Source: Fulvia fulva
Taxonomy: Eukaryota; Ascomycota; Dothideomycetes; Mycosphaerellales; Mycosphaerellaceae
Direction: 5' to 3'
DNA length: 64,000 nucleotides
Assembly: GCF_020509005.1 (NCBI RefSeq)
Contig: NC_063020.1
Span: 3,348,001 to 3,412,000, forward strand
In this document: piece by piece, positions 42,768-52,817 of the stretch
Position numbering within the stretch: position 1 is the stretch's first letter
Layout: each line of letters opens with the position of its first letter
Program-made: the position numbers and the translations under genes
The notes under the pieces: generated by a model
What the model was told of the DNA's origin: nothing
The model's database searches: none
What the model saw: the letters and a program-made list of their open reading frames with translations, nothing else

Positions 42768-43023
42768 GGTCCTTCGTGGCGAATGCAGGATTGAGTTGCA
42801 AGCACACAGCGGGGTCGATGTGTTGTTGGCCTTCAGAAGGTCTCAATGGAGTGCTTCGAGGTAGCAGGAACATCTTCCTGCGGATCGCTTCTGATCTCTT
42901 CGCGACACATTGCCAAGTGCTGGAGACTCGCTGAAGGATGAAGAGGTCGGGAAGTGGAAGGTGCAAGAGCATTTCCTCCATGAGCTCGTATGTCGAGAAC
43001 ACGGCGCCTGCGGCGGTCAACAT
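42754..43023 (-). pseudogene. truncated F-box gene of the W-R-x-M-L family
   Basis: 89 codons from an ATG at 43023: the F-box FSTYELMEEMLLHLPLPDLFILQRVSSTW, then EAIRRKMFLLPRSTPLRP and LQLNPAF, after which the frame ends. These words align with the first third of tandem copies A-C (for example IRRKMFLQA and LKFNP). The conserved W-R-x-M-L-x-x-Q-P-P core and C-terminus are absent, and the following DNA is the 3' end of the hydrolase gene. It looks like the 5' remnant of a duplicated F-box gene. It might still be expressed as a short F-box-only protein. Confidence 0.7.
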
Positions 43024-43331
43024 TGTGTTATGTCTGAGTTTGTGGTCGTTGATGTCGCAGCGTGCGAGATGAGAAGGTGCAGTGAAGTTAAGAGCTCATG
43101 CAGTGAATGCAAGCGTGCCGATGATCCTTATTAGCGCGACCTGAGCACGAGCCTTTCAGGAAACGGCATCTTACTAGGAGGGCAGTCGCATTGCACACTT
43201 CCAAAGACAACTCCGCTTGTCATCTCGACTCCATCATTACACAACAGCCTTGGACTGCGCAATCACAATGACAGCGTCACCGCATTGCACTCTCATCGAC
43301 ACCAAACACAGCGTCGAGTCTACACCTTACG
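43024..43331. other. intergenic
   Basis: 308 bp between the F-box remnant and the next family copy. No feature seen. Confidence 0.5.
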
Positions 43332-43898
43332 ATGTCGACCACCAACACTTCCGACTCCCAAGATGCGCCTCGATGTAGACTGTTCAGGCTCCTCGAGCTG
43401 CCAGCCGAGCTTCGCAATAAAATCTACCGCAATGTACTCGTCTCTGACAGCATCAAAATCACACCAAGAACCCTCGCCGAGCCACCCCTCCTGCAGACTT
43501 GCCACCAGATCCGGTCCGAAGCGCGCGCCATTTGACATGTCGAGAACCACTTCCATGTCGCCGTCGGAGACTTCAACCATAAACTCCTCACGGCCTTCTA
43601 CAAGCAACTCGATCATGTCTCTATCTCCCGACTACAGATCTCCGTGCTATTAGACGATTCGGCTTCGTCATGGATCAACCTTCTGGCCTGGCTGAGGGAC
43701 TTGTTTGAGTATAGTGGGGTTGGAATCGCGGCCTTGAAGGCCGACGACCTTCCGAAGATACATTATGCTGCTTCGGATGCTTTCCAGGTCGCAAATGAGA
43801 TGAGGGGAAAGGTGGGATGGAAGAATCTCGAGCCGCTGTTGCAGATTCACAAGAGGTCGATGGAGAGGCAGGCTGGAGGAGAGTGGAAGTGGACTTGA
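43332..43898 (+). pseudogene. L-P-x-E-L-R-N family gene with one in-frame TGA
   Basis: Starts at 43332; RLFRLLELPAELRNKIYRNVLV and PPLLQTCHQIRSEARAI are family motifs. A TGA at 43533-43535 then interrupts, and the same frame continues with HVENHFHVAVGDF, SWINLLAWLRDLF and WKNLEPLLQIHKRSMERQ to a normal stop at 43898. The stop sits where relatives have an aromatic or aliphatic residue just before the E-N-x-F motif (IFRAE, IHLKE). Apart from this codon the 188-residue frame is intact, so inactivation is recent, or the stop is read through or edited. This copy lacks the separate basic first exon. Confidence 0.7.
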
Positions 43899-44193
43899 GG
43901 TTGTGCGCATGGAAGAGGACCGGGGGGCGCTTTGTTGCAAGGAGATGCAAAGACCTAATATCAGAGGAATTAGCTGTGGGCATGGCGGATGACCATTGCA
44001 TTGAATTATAGCGAGGCTGGAGACTCATTGGAGTCGGCCACTCAGTGCAAAGGTGTTCGTCCTGGATGGTGCAGTCGTTCTAGATAGAATGCTTGCACCG
44101 GTATAGTACATTGTGGCTTCCTCGTTTCGAAATTGTCCATGATAACCAGGCCTGTTGAACCCCATGTCTATTAGTACAGTCATTTCATCATAC

Positions 44194-45774
44194 TCAATAA
44201 CCATCTTGCTCCTTCCTCCCATCGCCTTGGACAGCGGCTCCTTCGGCGCCCGCAGCTGCCTCCTTCATGGCTTGATCATCGCCACGAAGCTTGGCGAAGT
44301 ATGCCTTCACATCCTCCGCGCTGACCGCCTGACCACTCTCGGCGAACGGAGCGAGGAAAGCTTTGACTTTGTCCTTCACATTGTTGTACGCTGTGATGCC
44401 CTCAATAGCGCGGACACGGTCAACTTGCGAGAGAGCTGCTTCTCCGCGTTCGTAAAGAGAGCCAGATCCGACACTTCGGGCGCCAACACCTTCGTTCTGA
44501 TCGGATTCTGATACTGGCGGCTCGTATGTCTCTTCTTCTTCGAGTAGTTGTGGATGTTTCGCTAGACGTGGGAAGCAGTCAGGGCAGCGACATAGGTATT
44601 CGCGGAAGTCTTCTCGCGCGAAGAGCGTCACTGAGCCTTCGCGCATTGGTGGTAGAGTCTCGTGCTTGAATTTCGAGGACGGTAGGACTGGCGTCTCAAG
44701 CGTTCGACGTGCGTATTCTGCTGGCGTTGAGGTAAGAGCAGACTCGGGATCTGATTTGACTTTCTTAACGATGAACTCCTCAGTCTCATCTTCCGCTTTC
44801 CGCTTTTTGCTGTCTTCTGATACTGCGGGTGTAGTCGTAGGTACCGCGGTCAGTGGCTTCACATCTGGTGCGGATCCATCGGCAGGCACTGCAGGCAAGA
44901 ACCCAGCCGTTCCCGCGTATTGCTTGATCCAGGGGAACGCATTCGCACATTTGTAGCATATCAAGTGGTCGAAGTCCTCCTCTGCAGGAAAGCCAGGCGG
45001 CACTTCCTCTTCCTGACTGTGTTGGTGGTGTGCGCCGTTCGTTGTGAGAGCTTCTGCGCCATTTGCACCTTCTCCATTCGTCGCTGGCTCTGCACCATCT
45101 TCTGTCTCTTCCTTTACTGTCTCTAAGCCTCCATTGCTGCCTGTCTTCACTTCTTGATTCTCCTCGATCTTTCTCCTTGGCAGACCCATCAAGCACTCTG
45201 GATGCCACCAGTCCTCGCCACACCCACCATCTTCAACATGCCCGAGTCCGATACACTGGAACATGGTGCCCTTCTCCTTCTCCGGGTCATACTCCTCTCC
45301 ACAGCCACAGAACTTGCCCTCAAAGTTCTGATTGTACTTGTTTCCTGCTCTCGCTGTCTCTCCAGTCACGCCACCCTTTGCGGCTGTGGCGGCATTGGTG
45401 CGCAAGCTACATGGTGTACCTGAGTTGGCGAACTTTCTAGTCCCGCAGTCGCACTCGAAGTCTCGTTTCGCGAACAGCTCGACCAGGTTGTGCTCGGTAT
45501 GACAGCTGATGCTACAACTATAGCACACTCCGGCTGGAGTAAACTGTTGATGAGGCGATGCAGGCGGTGGCGTACATGTCAGGCAAGCATATACTGATTG
45601 TCGCAGAGGTCCTAGAGGTTTCGTGCAGGTGTCGAACTGGTAGGGAAGTGCTTCGCGGGCGTCTGCCTCGAGAGAGAGCTGGGATGCGATGTAGTCTTGT
45701 GCTGTTTGTGATGTCTCGGATTGGGCGATGCTGTTGGAGCGCTTCAAGCCGTTTGTCACTCCATTTGTAGCCAT
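44194..45774 (-). CDS. UBR7/Mlo2-like protein with UBR box and PHD-like finger
   Basis: A single exon of 526 aa from the ATG at 45774 (MATNGVTNGLKRS). The UBR-type zinc finger is at about residues 60-130: VYACLTCTPPP, GVCYSCSISCHTEHNLVEL and FECDCGTRKF. The PHD-like part follows: FCGCGEEYDPEKEKGTMFQC with GCGEDWWHPECLMGLP. A later Cys pair HLICYKCANAFPWIKQY and the C-terminal REYLCRCPDCFPRLAKHPQLL complete the UBR7 pattern. Mammalian UBR7 and fission-yeast Mlo2 belong here; UBR7 is reported as a histone H2B ubiquitin ligase, so a nuclear role is likely. A basic KKRKAEDE patch lies mid-protein. Confidence 0.88.
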   Translation of the reverse strand: MATNGVTNGLKRSNSIAQSETSQTAQDYIASQLSLEADAREALPYQFDTCTKPLGPLRQSVYACLTCTPPPASPHQQFTPAGVCYSCSISCHTEHNLVELFAKRDFECDCGTRKFANSGTPCSLRTNAATAAKGGVTGETARAGNKYNQNFEGKFCGCGEEYDPEKEKGTMFQCIGLGHVEDGGCGEDWWHPECLMGLPRRKIEENQEVKTGSNGGLETVKEETEDGAEPATNGEGANGAEALTTNGAHHQHSQEEEVPPGFPAEEDFDHLICYKCANAFPWIKQYAGTAGFLPAVPADGSAPDVKPLTAVPTTTPAVSEDSKKRKAEDETEEFIVKKVKSDPESALTSTPAEYARRTLETPVLPSSKFKHETLPPMREGSVTLFAREDFREYLCRCPDCFPRLAKHPQLLEEEETYEPPVSESDQNEGVGARSVGSGSLYERGEAALSQVDRVRAIEGITAYNNVKDKVKAFLAPFAESGQAVSAEDVKAYFAKLRGDDQAMKEAAAGAEGAAVQGDGRKEQDGY

Positions 45775-46088
45775 GCTGTCTGTAATGCTGAAGAGTTGTG
45801 TGGTGATGATTCGGGTGCAGGAGAGTGCTTGCAGCATGGATATGAGCCCGTCGCGTGTCGCGCTTTCCTACAGATGTTGTTTCGTGATTAAGGTTCACTG
45901 ACTGGCCCGGCAGATCCGAAATTGCCGGTAGTGCCTGAGGATCTGAGGATGTCAAATAACGAGCATATCTTTATGCACCTTACGTGTTGCTGTCATCGGA
46001 TGGTGTTGATCCTGAGGAAGTCGACGTGTTCGCTATGATGCTTGTTATCAGTTCGCTAGACTTACGTTGACCTGTCCAGCATGTCGTT

Positions 46089-46795
46089 ATGTCTTTGAAC
46101 GTCTTGAAACAGAGCTTTACCGAACCAGAAGTCGCGGACCCAGATGCGGAGCTGATCAAGAACATTGCTTCGGACCTCGAGAGATTGTCAGCATACAGTC
46201 TGGAGGTCGTTAACCTCAGAGACTGGGAATATCAGACAGCTCTTGGCGCCGAGCTCAAGGAACACTTGGGACCGGGTAAGTACTGAAGGGTAGAAGGCAT
46301 CGTCTGTCGCAGACAAGACTGGCACTATCCGCTGAAAAATTACCAAGTGTATCGCTAACACCCTTCTGTTTGGCAGACCATCATGTCGCTTTCGTGAGTG
46401 CTCATCGGCAGTCAATCACTGGCGCGGAGATGGTCGCCGCCTTCAAAGCGAGGATAAAGGAGTTTCCAGACTACCATATTATTGCCATGGACATCACCTC
46501 GGATGTGGACGTACAGAAATGCTCGGCCAGCGTATGGATGCATTTGAACATACACATGACCCCAGAAACCATGGTCACGGGCTTCAACGAGTTTCAGTGG
46601 AGGCTGGAAGGAAATAAATGGATGTGTGTTCATGTCACCTCCATGAGAGGTCAGTCTAGCGATCAGGGCATCTACCCGAAAGGCCGCGAACACAGGAGGG
46701 GTTCTGCAGATTCCACCGGATCGAAGACGTCCTTTAGTACGATAGGTTCGTCAACGACTTCGCACACTACGACTTCGACGGATTCTGGAGGTTGA
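46089..46795 (+). CDS. uncharacterised protein, possible NTF2-like fold
   Basis: Exons 46089-46275 and 46377-46795 (101-nt phase-1 intron with a GCTAACAC branch), 201 aa. The N-terminal 60 residues are helical (ELIKNIASDLERLSAYSLEV). The middle (ADIC-free region with MVAAFKARIKEFPDYHIIAMD, CSASVWMHLNIHM and FQWRLEGNKWMCVHV) alternates helices and strands as in SnoaL/NTF2-like proteins; this is a guess from pattern only. The last 40 residues are Ser/Thr-rich. I recognise no close family. Its stop lies 7 bp from the stop of the convergent next gene. Confidence 0.62.
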
Positions 46796-46802
46796 GCCGT
46801 TG

Positions 46803-47500
46803 TTACTGTGGCTTGGCTACTGCAGAACTTTCTGACTTCCCTGCTTTGGTCTGAGGCGCAATGCGCAGAGCATGTACCCTCATCGAATCTGGAAACAGTG
46901 GACATCTTCCTGCCTTCCACATCTCGCGAGCACTTCCTGAACCTCTCGATACGAAGCCCGTGAAGCCAAGCTGTATCAAAAGCCTCACAGTCTCTTCATG
47001 GTATGCCCGTCTCGGATCGACAAGCTCGAGGCGCAGATGCCCAATCGGATGCTCAAGTTCGAGTAACATTTGGAGCTCGCGTACCACAGCATACCTTGCT
47101 GCCTCAGTCGCAGCAGTCCGTGCTTGGCCTTTCGGAAATGCGGGCCAGGTCAGATATACTGTGATCATATTCCTTTGATCCTGGACTTGGTCGAAGCATC
47201 CAATCAGTGGTTGGAGCTCGGCTCTGGAGGTTTTCGTATCTTCATGCTCATCTTGCGGCGAAGTCACTTGCGAAGACCGTAGTGCGAGACTGGATGTCCT
47301 TGCAGGTATCGCCAGGGGTTGGAGCGCGAAGTCTCGAGTGACTGGCGCGTACCTACTCAGGGTTAGCGCTTTGCCCAGGACCTCACTTGCGCCACTTACA
47401 AGTCAACCAGAGAGGCTGAATCGTTCTTTTCAGAGCTTAGCTGGCTCTTAGCCGTGCGGAAGCTGGCTACAGAGGATTGGGTGCGTATCGATCTGGACAT
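46803..47500 (-). CDS. uncharacterised protein
   Basis: Exons 47500-47400 and 47352-46803 (47-nt intron, CTAAC branch), 216 aa. The frame before and after the intron joins cleanly (SASLVDL then YAPVTRDFALQPL). The C-terminal half looks well folded: ITVYLTWPAFPKGQART, YAVVRELQMLLELEHPIGHL, LELVDPRRAYHEETVRLLI and QLGFTGFVSRG. I do not recognise the family. No signal peptide or membrane segment is seen. It is tightly convergent with the gene at 46.1 kb, so their 3' UTRs must overlap. Confidence 0.62.
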
Positions 47501-47880
47501 CTTGGGCAGCGTTGTGGTCGGAGTTTGACGACAGCAACACATCTTTTAAGCCGTGTCACCAACATTGATTCAGACATGCACCAGTGCAAGCGACAACAAT
47601 GACGTTTGCTTGAGGTCTGCTGGATACAGTCTGGCATGCCTCCTTACCAGTGTGAACATGAACAAACAAGGCACCTATCGGCGGACCTGCATGCGAAGCC
47701 TAATGGAAACACATGTCCCATACTGGTCCAATGATTTGTAGCTGCTAATATGCATTGTGCACCGACCACGTGCGGAACTCCACGCCATTTTCTGCAATAT
47801 TCACAACGATCACCTACACTGCTGAATCCCACTTTGAGACGAGGCACTGGAAGGTAGCAAGGCCTGGATTCTGGAGGATC
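47501..47880. other. intergenic
   Basis: 380 bp; divergent promoter region between an unknown gene and a broken family copy. No feature seen. Confidence 0.5.
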
Positions 47881-48588
47881 ATGGCAATGTCGTCTATCCG
47901 AATGTTCATACGCGAACGCCTCCTCAGGCTCTGGCGCACTTTGAAAGGGGCACGCAGAGGTGCGAAGACGCTCTACCAAGATGCCGGAGCCCAGACCACC
48001 GATCGTGACTCTCGCGAGCCGACTATCGCACTTCAACCTCAGTCCAGACTACTTTCTTTACCGGCAGAAATTCGCAACATGATCTATCTGGATGTTCTGG
48101 AAGTTCGTTCATGGCCATTTCACGTCAGCATCACTCCAGCACAACACGAACTGCCTGGTCTACTACGAGTTTGTGCACAAATCCGACACGAAGCTATGCC
48201 TATCTTTTTCAAGAACAACGCTTTCAGCTACAACGTCATCGATCTGAAGCCCATTGCGCCCTTGCACAGCTCAGATCACTGGAGTGTCCAAAGCTACAAT
48301 GGAGTCGGCCTCAACGACTCAAAAGCCTCGTACGCAAAATTCAGTGGCCGTGCCGACTGAGATACCCTGAAGGAATGGCTGCGGTTACACTTCGAGAATG
48401 AGATGCCGGTTTTCCAGCCCAGCAGCAGGTTTGAATGGGCAGGTGCTCTTGGTTCAGTCTTTGATTTCATCACGATTCTCAAGGCCCATCCGGGACCGAT
48501 GTCTTGGGACATGGTTGAGATGCTACTTGGGCCAGCGCAGCTAGCGGTACAGAGTAATGTGCATGACCAGGTTGGCTACTGGATCTAA
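47881..48588 (+). pseudogene. L-P-x-E-L-R-N family gene with one in-frame TGA at a conserved Trp
   Basis: From the ATG at 47881 (MAMSSIRMFI, basic N-terminus) the frame reads RLLSLPAEIRNMIYLDVLEV, PGLLRVCAQIRHEAMPIFFK then NNAFSYNV, and YAKFSGRAD. A TGA at 48358-48360 follows, and the same frame continues with DTLKEWLRLHFENEM and SWDMVEMLLGP to a stop at 48588. In every relative the interrupted codon is the Trp of a W-x-N-L-K-x-W motif, so TGG to TGA is the simplest change. Except for this codon the 235-residue frame is intact. It is probably a recent pseudogene, with readthrough or A-to-I editing (TGA to Trp) as untested alternatives. Confidence 0.7.
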
Positions 48589-50261
48589 GATTGGTATGTG
48601 ACGAGCAGAGTCTGCTTACGAGCGCCTGCACGTGCACTGCCTGGGCCCGCCGGGACCGTACCACGCGCTGCAACATCACACCCGTCTCTAGCACAACCAA
48701 CAATTTCTGGTCACGGATCTCGAGAGCGTTCACCAACAGGAGCGCACTATAGTGGGCATGCAGACGTACACGCCAGCATTTGTCGAAGAGGCATGCCATT
48801 CAAAAGGAGGTGTCATGAGAGACAGCGGGCGTAATGACTCCTTACGCTTCACTAGCCGCGCCGCCCACTTCGCCATCCGACACGACAGCTAGGTCGACTT
48901 CACTGACTGAGCATGCCCCAGTCCTTGTGGCTGCCGCAAATGTGCGGACATTGATTTGAACAAATCAAGACAAGGGAAGAGTATGCCCGTCGAGGCTGAC
49001 CAAGTGCGACTGTTGCGGCCAGGCTACCGCCACCTCCCTGAGATTCGCTCGCTTTCCGGTGGCTATTGGGCAGCGTAGCCTCCAACTTCCATGTACAGAA
49101 ATACCGAATTACTGCGAGAGGCTGACACGTGGTGTTTTATGCTTAGTTGTCCACTGACCGCGGATCTGGGAAGCTCTAGACCAAGAGATTTGTGAGAGCC
49201 ACCACTCAGCTTTGCCGGGTTCCTGCATCGTGTGAGATCGATCTACGCATGGAAGACATGGAAGACGTATCATGCGTCGCTACGAATCAGCGCTTCCGAA
49301 TGATATGAGATGCGAGGCGTAGTTTGCACGTACCTACGATATCGTCACAAGTCCGAAGTTGTTGGAACGCAGGAGTTTGCTCTGGCTCACAGATCGGACA
49401 CCAAGCCAAGAGTCAACCCAAACCGACAGCTCATCACGGTGCCCTGGGTGCGTATGTTCCAAGGGTTCACGAGCAGATGCGCGTACTAGAGGGCTCGCTC
49501 CGCCTTCCCACTTCGAACGCAGCCGTTCGAGCTCTTCGCCTCAAAGGAACGCTACAAACGCGAGCTGTATCCTGTGACTTGTAAACGGGATAGATCTCGG
49601 AGATAAACCGCAGTACTGGAACGTTAGCGAACGAATGATCGAGACACACGCGGCCGCTATCAGAGGCTCGACGATTTACCTTTGCGTTCGAGGTGGATCT
49701 GGCCATTATGTTTTGGTTGGACCCCGCTCTCCATACAGTCCTGGGCATAGTTTTTACAACCCCTGTTCTTCCACCTTTTCTCATTAGGAAGGATGTATCC
49801 ACTGCTTGGCGTAGCTCACCACCTGGTGTGTCCTCCATTGTTGGCTATCACTGCCTCGCAGCGTTCTCGCATACTCTTGCATATACGTTGTATGTCCTCA
49901 GGTGTGAGCTTGGCCCATTCTTGATAGTGAGATTGAAGGTAGCAACACCTTCTGAGATGGACATGGATAGCCGGAAGGGGTTAGCGTAAATACAGGGGTT
50001 GTAAAAACTATGCCAAACCCCCGCACTATGGCAGGGACCCGCATTCAAGGCAGGTGTACCGCAATGCGACACATGCTGGATCGTGCTATGGGATGCTGCG
50101 GGTGAATGGAGCGCGCCAGTGGAGCGCGTTTGCCGTCCGCAGTGGCGAAAGGTGAGGCTCTTAAGGCGAGGGAATTCCTCGTTTCGAATGAAGCTTCTTT
50201 GCTCTACATTCCCCTGCAGGAACAACGCATATCAACACACAATTTTCATACAGCAGTCAAG
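48589..50261. other. long intergenic region containing a small inverted-repeat element
   Basis: 1.67 kb with no supported gene. It contains the element at 49744-50014 and the promoter of the flavin monooxygenase, whose ATG is 248 bp beyond the right end of that element. Confidence 0.5.
49744..50014. mobile_element. MITE-like element with 23-bp perfect terminal inverted repeats
   Basis: The 23 bases at 49744-49766 (GGCATAGTTTTT then ACAACCCCTGT) are the exact reverse complement of 49992-50014. The enclosed 271 bp has no coding capacity. No clear target-site duplication flanks the outer ends. If the true ends are at the TA inside the repeat, the element would start GTTTTTACAACCCC and have TA duplications, as mariner-type elements do. 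A non-autonomous DNA transposon remnant is the likely identity; only one copy is seen in this window. Confidence 0.6.
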
Positions 50262-52030
50262 ATGGGTAGCGTCGAGCCAGGTATTGATGCGAAGCCAGAG
50301 CGCATTCTGAAGACAGATCTGCGCCAATATGGCCGGAGAACGCGGACCGATGGGCCATACGCCGACAACTTGGACATCGATGTCCTCATTGTCGGTGGTG
50401 GTTTCAGCGGCGCCATGAGCTTGCACGAGGCAAGGAAGAATGGCTTCAACGCTGTGCTCTACGAAGCTGGTGTCGGATTCGGCGGTACATGGCGATGGAG
50501 TGAGTTATCTGCTGCGAATCTGACTTCGATACAGAGTGCTGACGTGGGAATGCAGACATCTATCCGGGAGCCCGCGTGGACTCACCCGTACCCATTTACG
50601 AGCTGGCAATTCCAGAGGTCTATGAGGACTGGTACTGGACGACCAACTACCCAGATTGGCACGAGTTGCAGGCTTACTTCGATCATGTCGACAAGAAGCT
50701 CAACCTGAGCAAAGACTCGTCCTTCGAGACAGTTGTAACAGCGGCAGAGTTCGATAAAGAGGAGGGCAAGTGGCACGTCCAAACCGCAGATGGCCGAAAC
50801 GCCAAGTGCCGATTCTTGGTGGTTGCCGCTGGTTTCGCTGCAAAGCGTTACATCCCAGACGTGCCAGGTCTCGACACTTTCAAGGGAGAGATTCACCACT
50901 CGTCCTTCTGGCCAATCGACGGCGTTGACTTCAAGAACAAGAAGGTGGCTGTCATCGGTACTGGTGCCTCGGGAGTACAGTGCATTCAGGAGATGGGACC
51001 AGTTGCCGAGCAACTCACGGTCTATCAGCGAACACCAAACCTCGCACTGCCCATGGGCAAGCGTGACCTCTCGAAGCAAGAGCAAGATAACCTGAAGCCA
51101 CTATACCCAACGATCCACGAGATGCGTGAGCGATGCTTCGCCGGTTTCCACTACGATCTATGCGAGCGTGAAACCTTTGATGACACGCCAGAAGAACGCA
51201 AGGAGTTCTTCGAGAAGCTTTGGGCACAGCAGGGTTTCGCTCTATGGCTTGCAGGCTACAAGGACTATCTCTTCAGCGACAAGGCGAACGACGAGGCATA
51301 CAACTTCTGGAGATCGCAACAGTCCAAGCGCGTCAAGGATCCTGTCAAGAACAAGATTCTATTCCCAGAGCAGAAGCCACACCCATTCGGCGTGAAGCGA
51401 CCATGTCTCGAGCAGAACTTCTATGAGGTCCTCGACCGTGACAATGTTGCGCTCGTCAACATCAACGAGGAGAACGGCACCCCGATCGAGAGGTTTACCG
51501 AGAAGGGTATCGTCGCAAACGGCGAGGAGCGTGAGTTCGACATTATTGCCCTTGCTACCGGCTTCGACGTTGTCACTGGTGGCATGACCAATATGGGCCT
51601 CAAGTCCATCAACGGCACATACCTCAAGGACGAGTGGAAGGCTTCCGCAAATACCTACCTCGGAACCACAATCTCCGGCTACCCAAATCTCTTCCACATG
51701 TACGGCCCCCACGGCCCAACCCTCCTCTCCAACGGCCCATCCTCTGTCGAGATCCAGGCCCGATGGATCGCAACCGCCATCAAGCAGATCAAGAAGCAGG
51801 GCATCAAGTACATTGACCCAACAAAGGAGGCCGAGAAGGAGTGGAAGCAGCGTATCAACGACCTTGCGGCACCATCTCTCTTCCCCACGACAAAGTCGAC
51901 GTATATGGGTGGCAGTATCCCCGGCAAGGCCTTTGAGATGACTTGTTATGCTGGTGGTGTGAATGCTTATGGCCCTGAGATCAGGAGCAAGCTTCCAGGC
52001 TGGCAAGGGTTTGAGGTTACCAAGGCATAG
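50262..52030 (+). CDS. Baeyer-Villiger-type flavin monooxygenase
   Basis: Exons 50262-50499 and 50556-52030 (56-nt phase-1 intron), 570 aa. FAD-binding Rossmann motif VLIVGGGFSGAMSL (about residues 45-60) is followed by GVGFGGTWRWNIYPGARVDS. The Baeyer-Villiger signature F-x-G-x3-H-x3-W-P is present as FKGEIHHSSFWP. The NADPH-binding motif is VAVIGTGASGVQC, and IIALATGFDVVTGG is the ATG motif. These flavoenzymes insert oxygen next to a ketone to give an ester or lactone using NADPH and O2. Relatives include cyclohexanone- and steroid-monooxygenase-like proteins; the substrate is not predictable. No membrane segment is seen. Gene context (permease and amine oxidase nearby) hints at catabolism. 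Confidence 0.9.
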
Positions 52031-52078
52031 GCCTCTTTGTACAGTGTAGCGTAGTTGGTTGTAGTAGACGTGATGATG

Positions 52079-52479
52079 TTATGATACCGCCAAAGTCTTG
52101 ATCAGTGCATTGTTCCACTCCCTTCGCCTCAACCGCTTCCCTTCAGATAGGATTTCAGCAGTCAAGATCCACCCCGAGCCCATAGTCCCATAACATATTG
52201 ATTCTCCCAGCGCTGCATCCACATTCGTGCAGTATACCATTGTACTCCATGCAGATTTGCTATCGGGAAATGCATATTCCAGCTTGCAGTTGTCAATGGA
52301 GACCAGTGTATCAATGCATCCGCAGATCTCGACAGGGTTGCCGCCATCGAAGGTGGCAACTGTGTCCTGTTGGCGTGCCATGTTGCTGTCTTGCCGGGAG
52401 GTCCGTCAGTACCGCATTGTGCGTCGATACCGATGAGGAGGATGGCTATCGCTCGTGTGGTGAAGAGGATGCTGTGCAT
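52079..52479 (-). CDS. small Cys-containing, possibly secreted protein
   Basis: Proposed exons 52479-52431 and 52389-52079 with a 41-nt intron, 119 aa. Exon 1 encodes MHSILFTTRAIAILLI, a plausible signal-peptide core. The second frame (EICGCIDTLVSIDNCKLEY, STMVYCTNVDAALGESICYG) has five cysteines and then a basic end. The intron has a GTATCG donor, a TACTGAC branch point and an AAG acceptor; it is very short, so a frameshift is the alternative explanation. Without the intron, an internal ATG would give a 100-residue protein with no signal peptide. Size and Cys content fit a candidate secreted effector-like protein, but that is inference. Confidence 0.45.
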
Positions 52480-52817
52480 CCTGTCTTGTGTTTCTGGGTT
52501 GGTTCTGTGTGTGTTTTCTGAAGCGTTGATGTGGAATTGATGCTGGGCTGGCTGGTGCACGGAGCTAGCCATTGGGACTTGAGTTTCAGCAGGCAGGTGC
52601 ACGAAGCTGGCCATTTTCTAGGACTTTGCGTCGATTGTTGCCGTTGATTGGCATTGCATGTCGCCACTAATGGGCTTCATCAGGCTGCATGATTATCGGC
52701 TGCTGATCACGAGTATCTCGACATTGTTGTAAGCGCTTTATGATATTGGAAGATGTCGTCGGCCGTTCGATCCATTGTAAACTAAGTCGTCTCTATTCTA
52801 CATTGTCCCGAGTGACA

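Noticed and set aside
13115..48360. Repeat-induced point mutation as the cause of the stops in the L-P-x-E-L-R-N family
   Set aside because: The lesions do not fit the preferred CpA-to-TpA context (TGG to TGA is a CpC change), the genes show no general AT bias, and one lesion is a frameshift.
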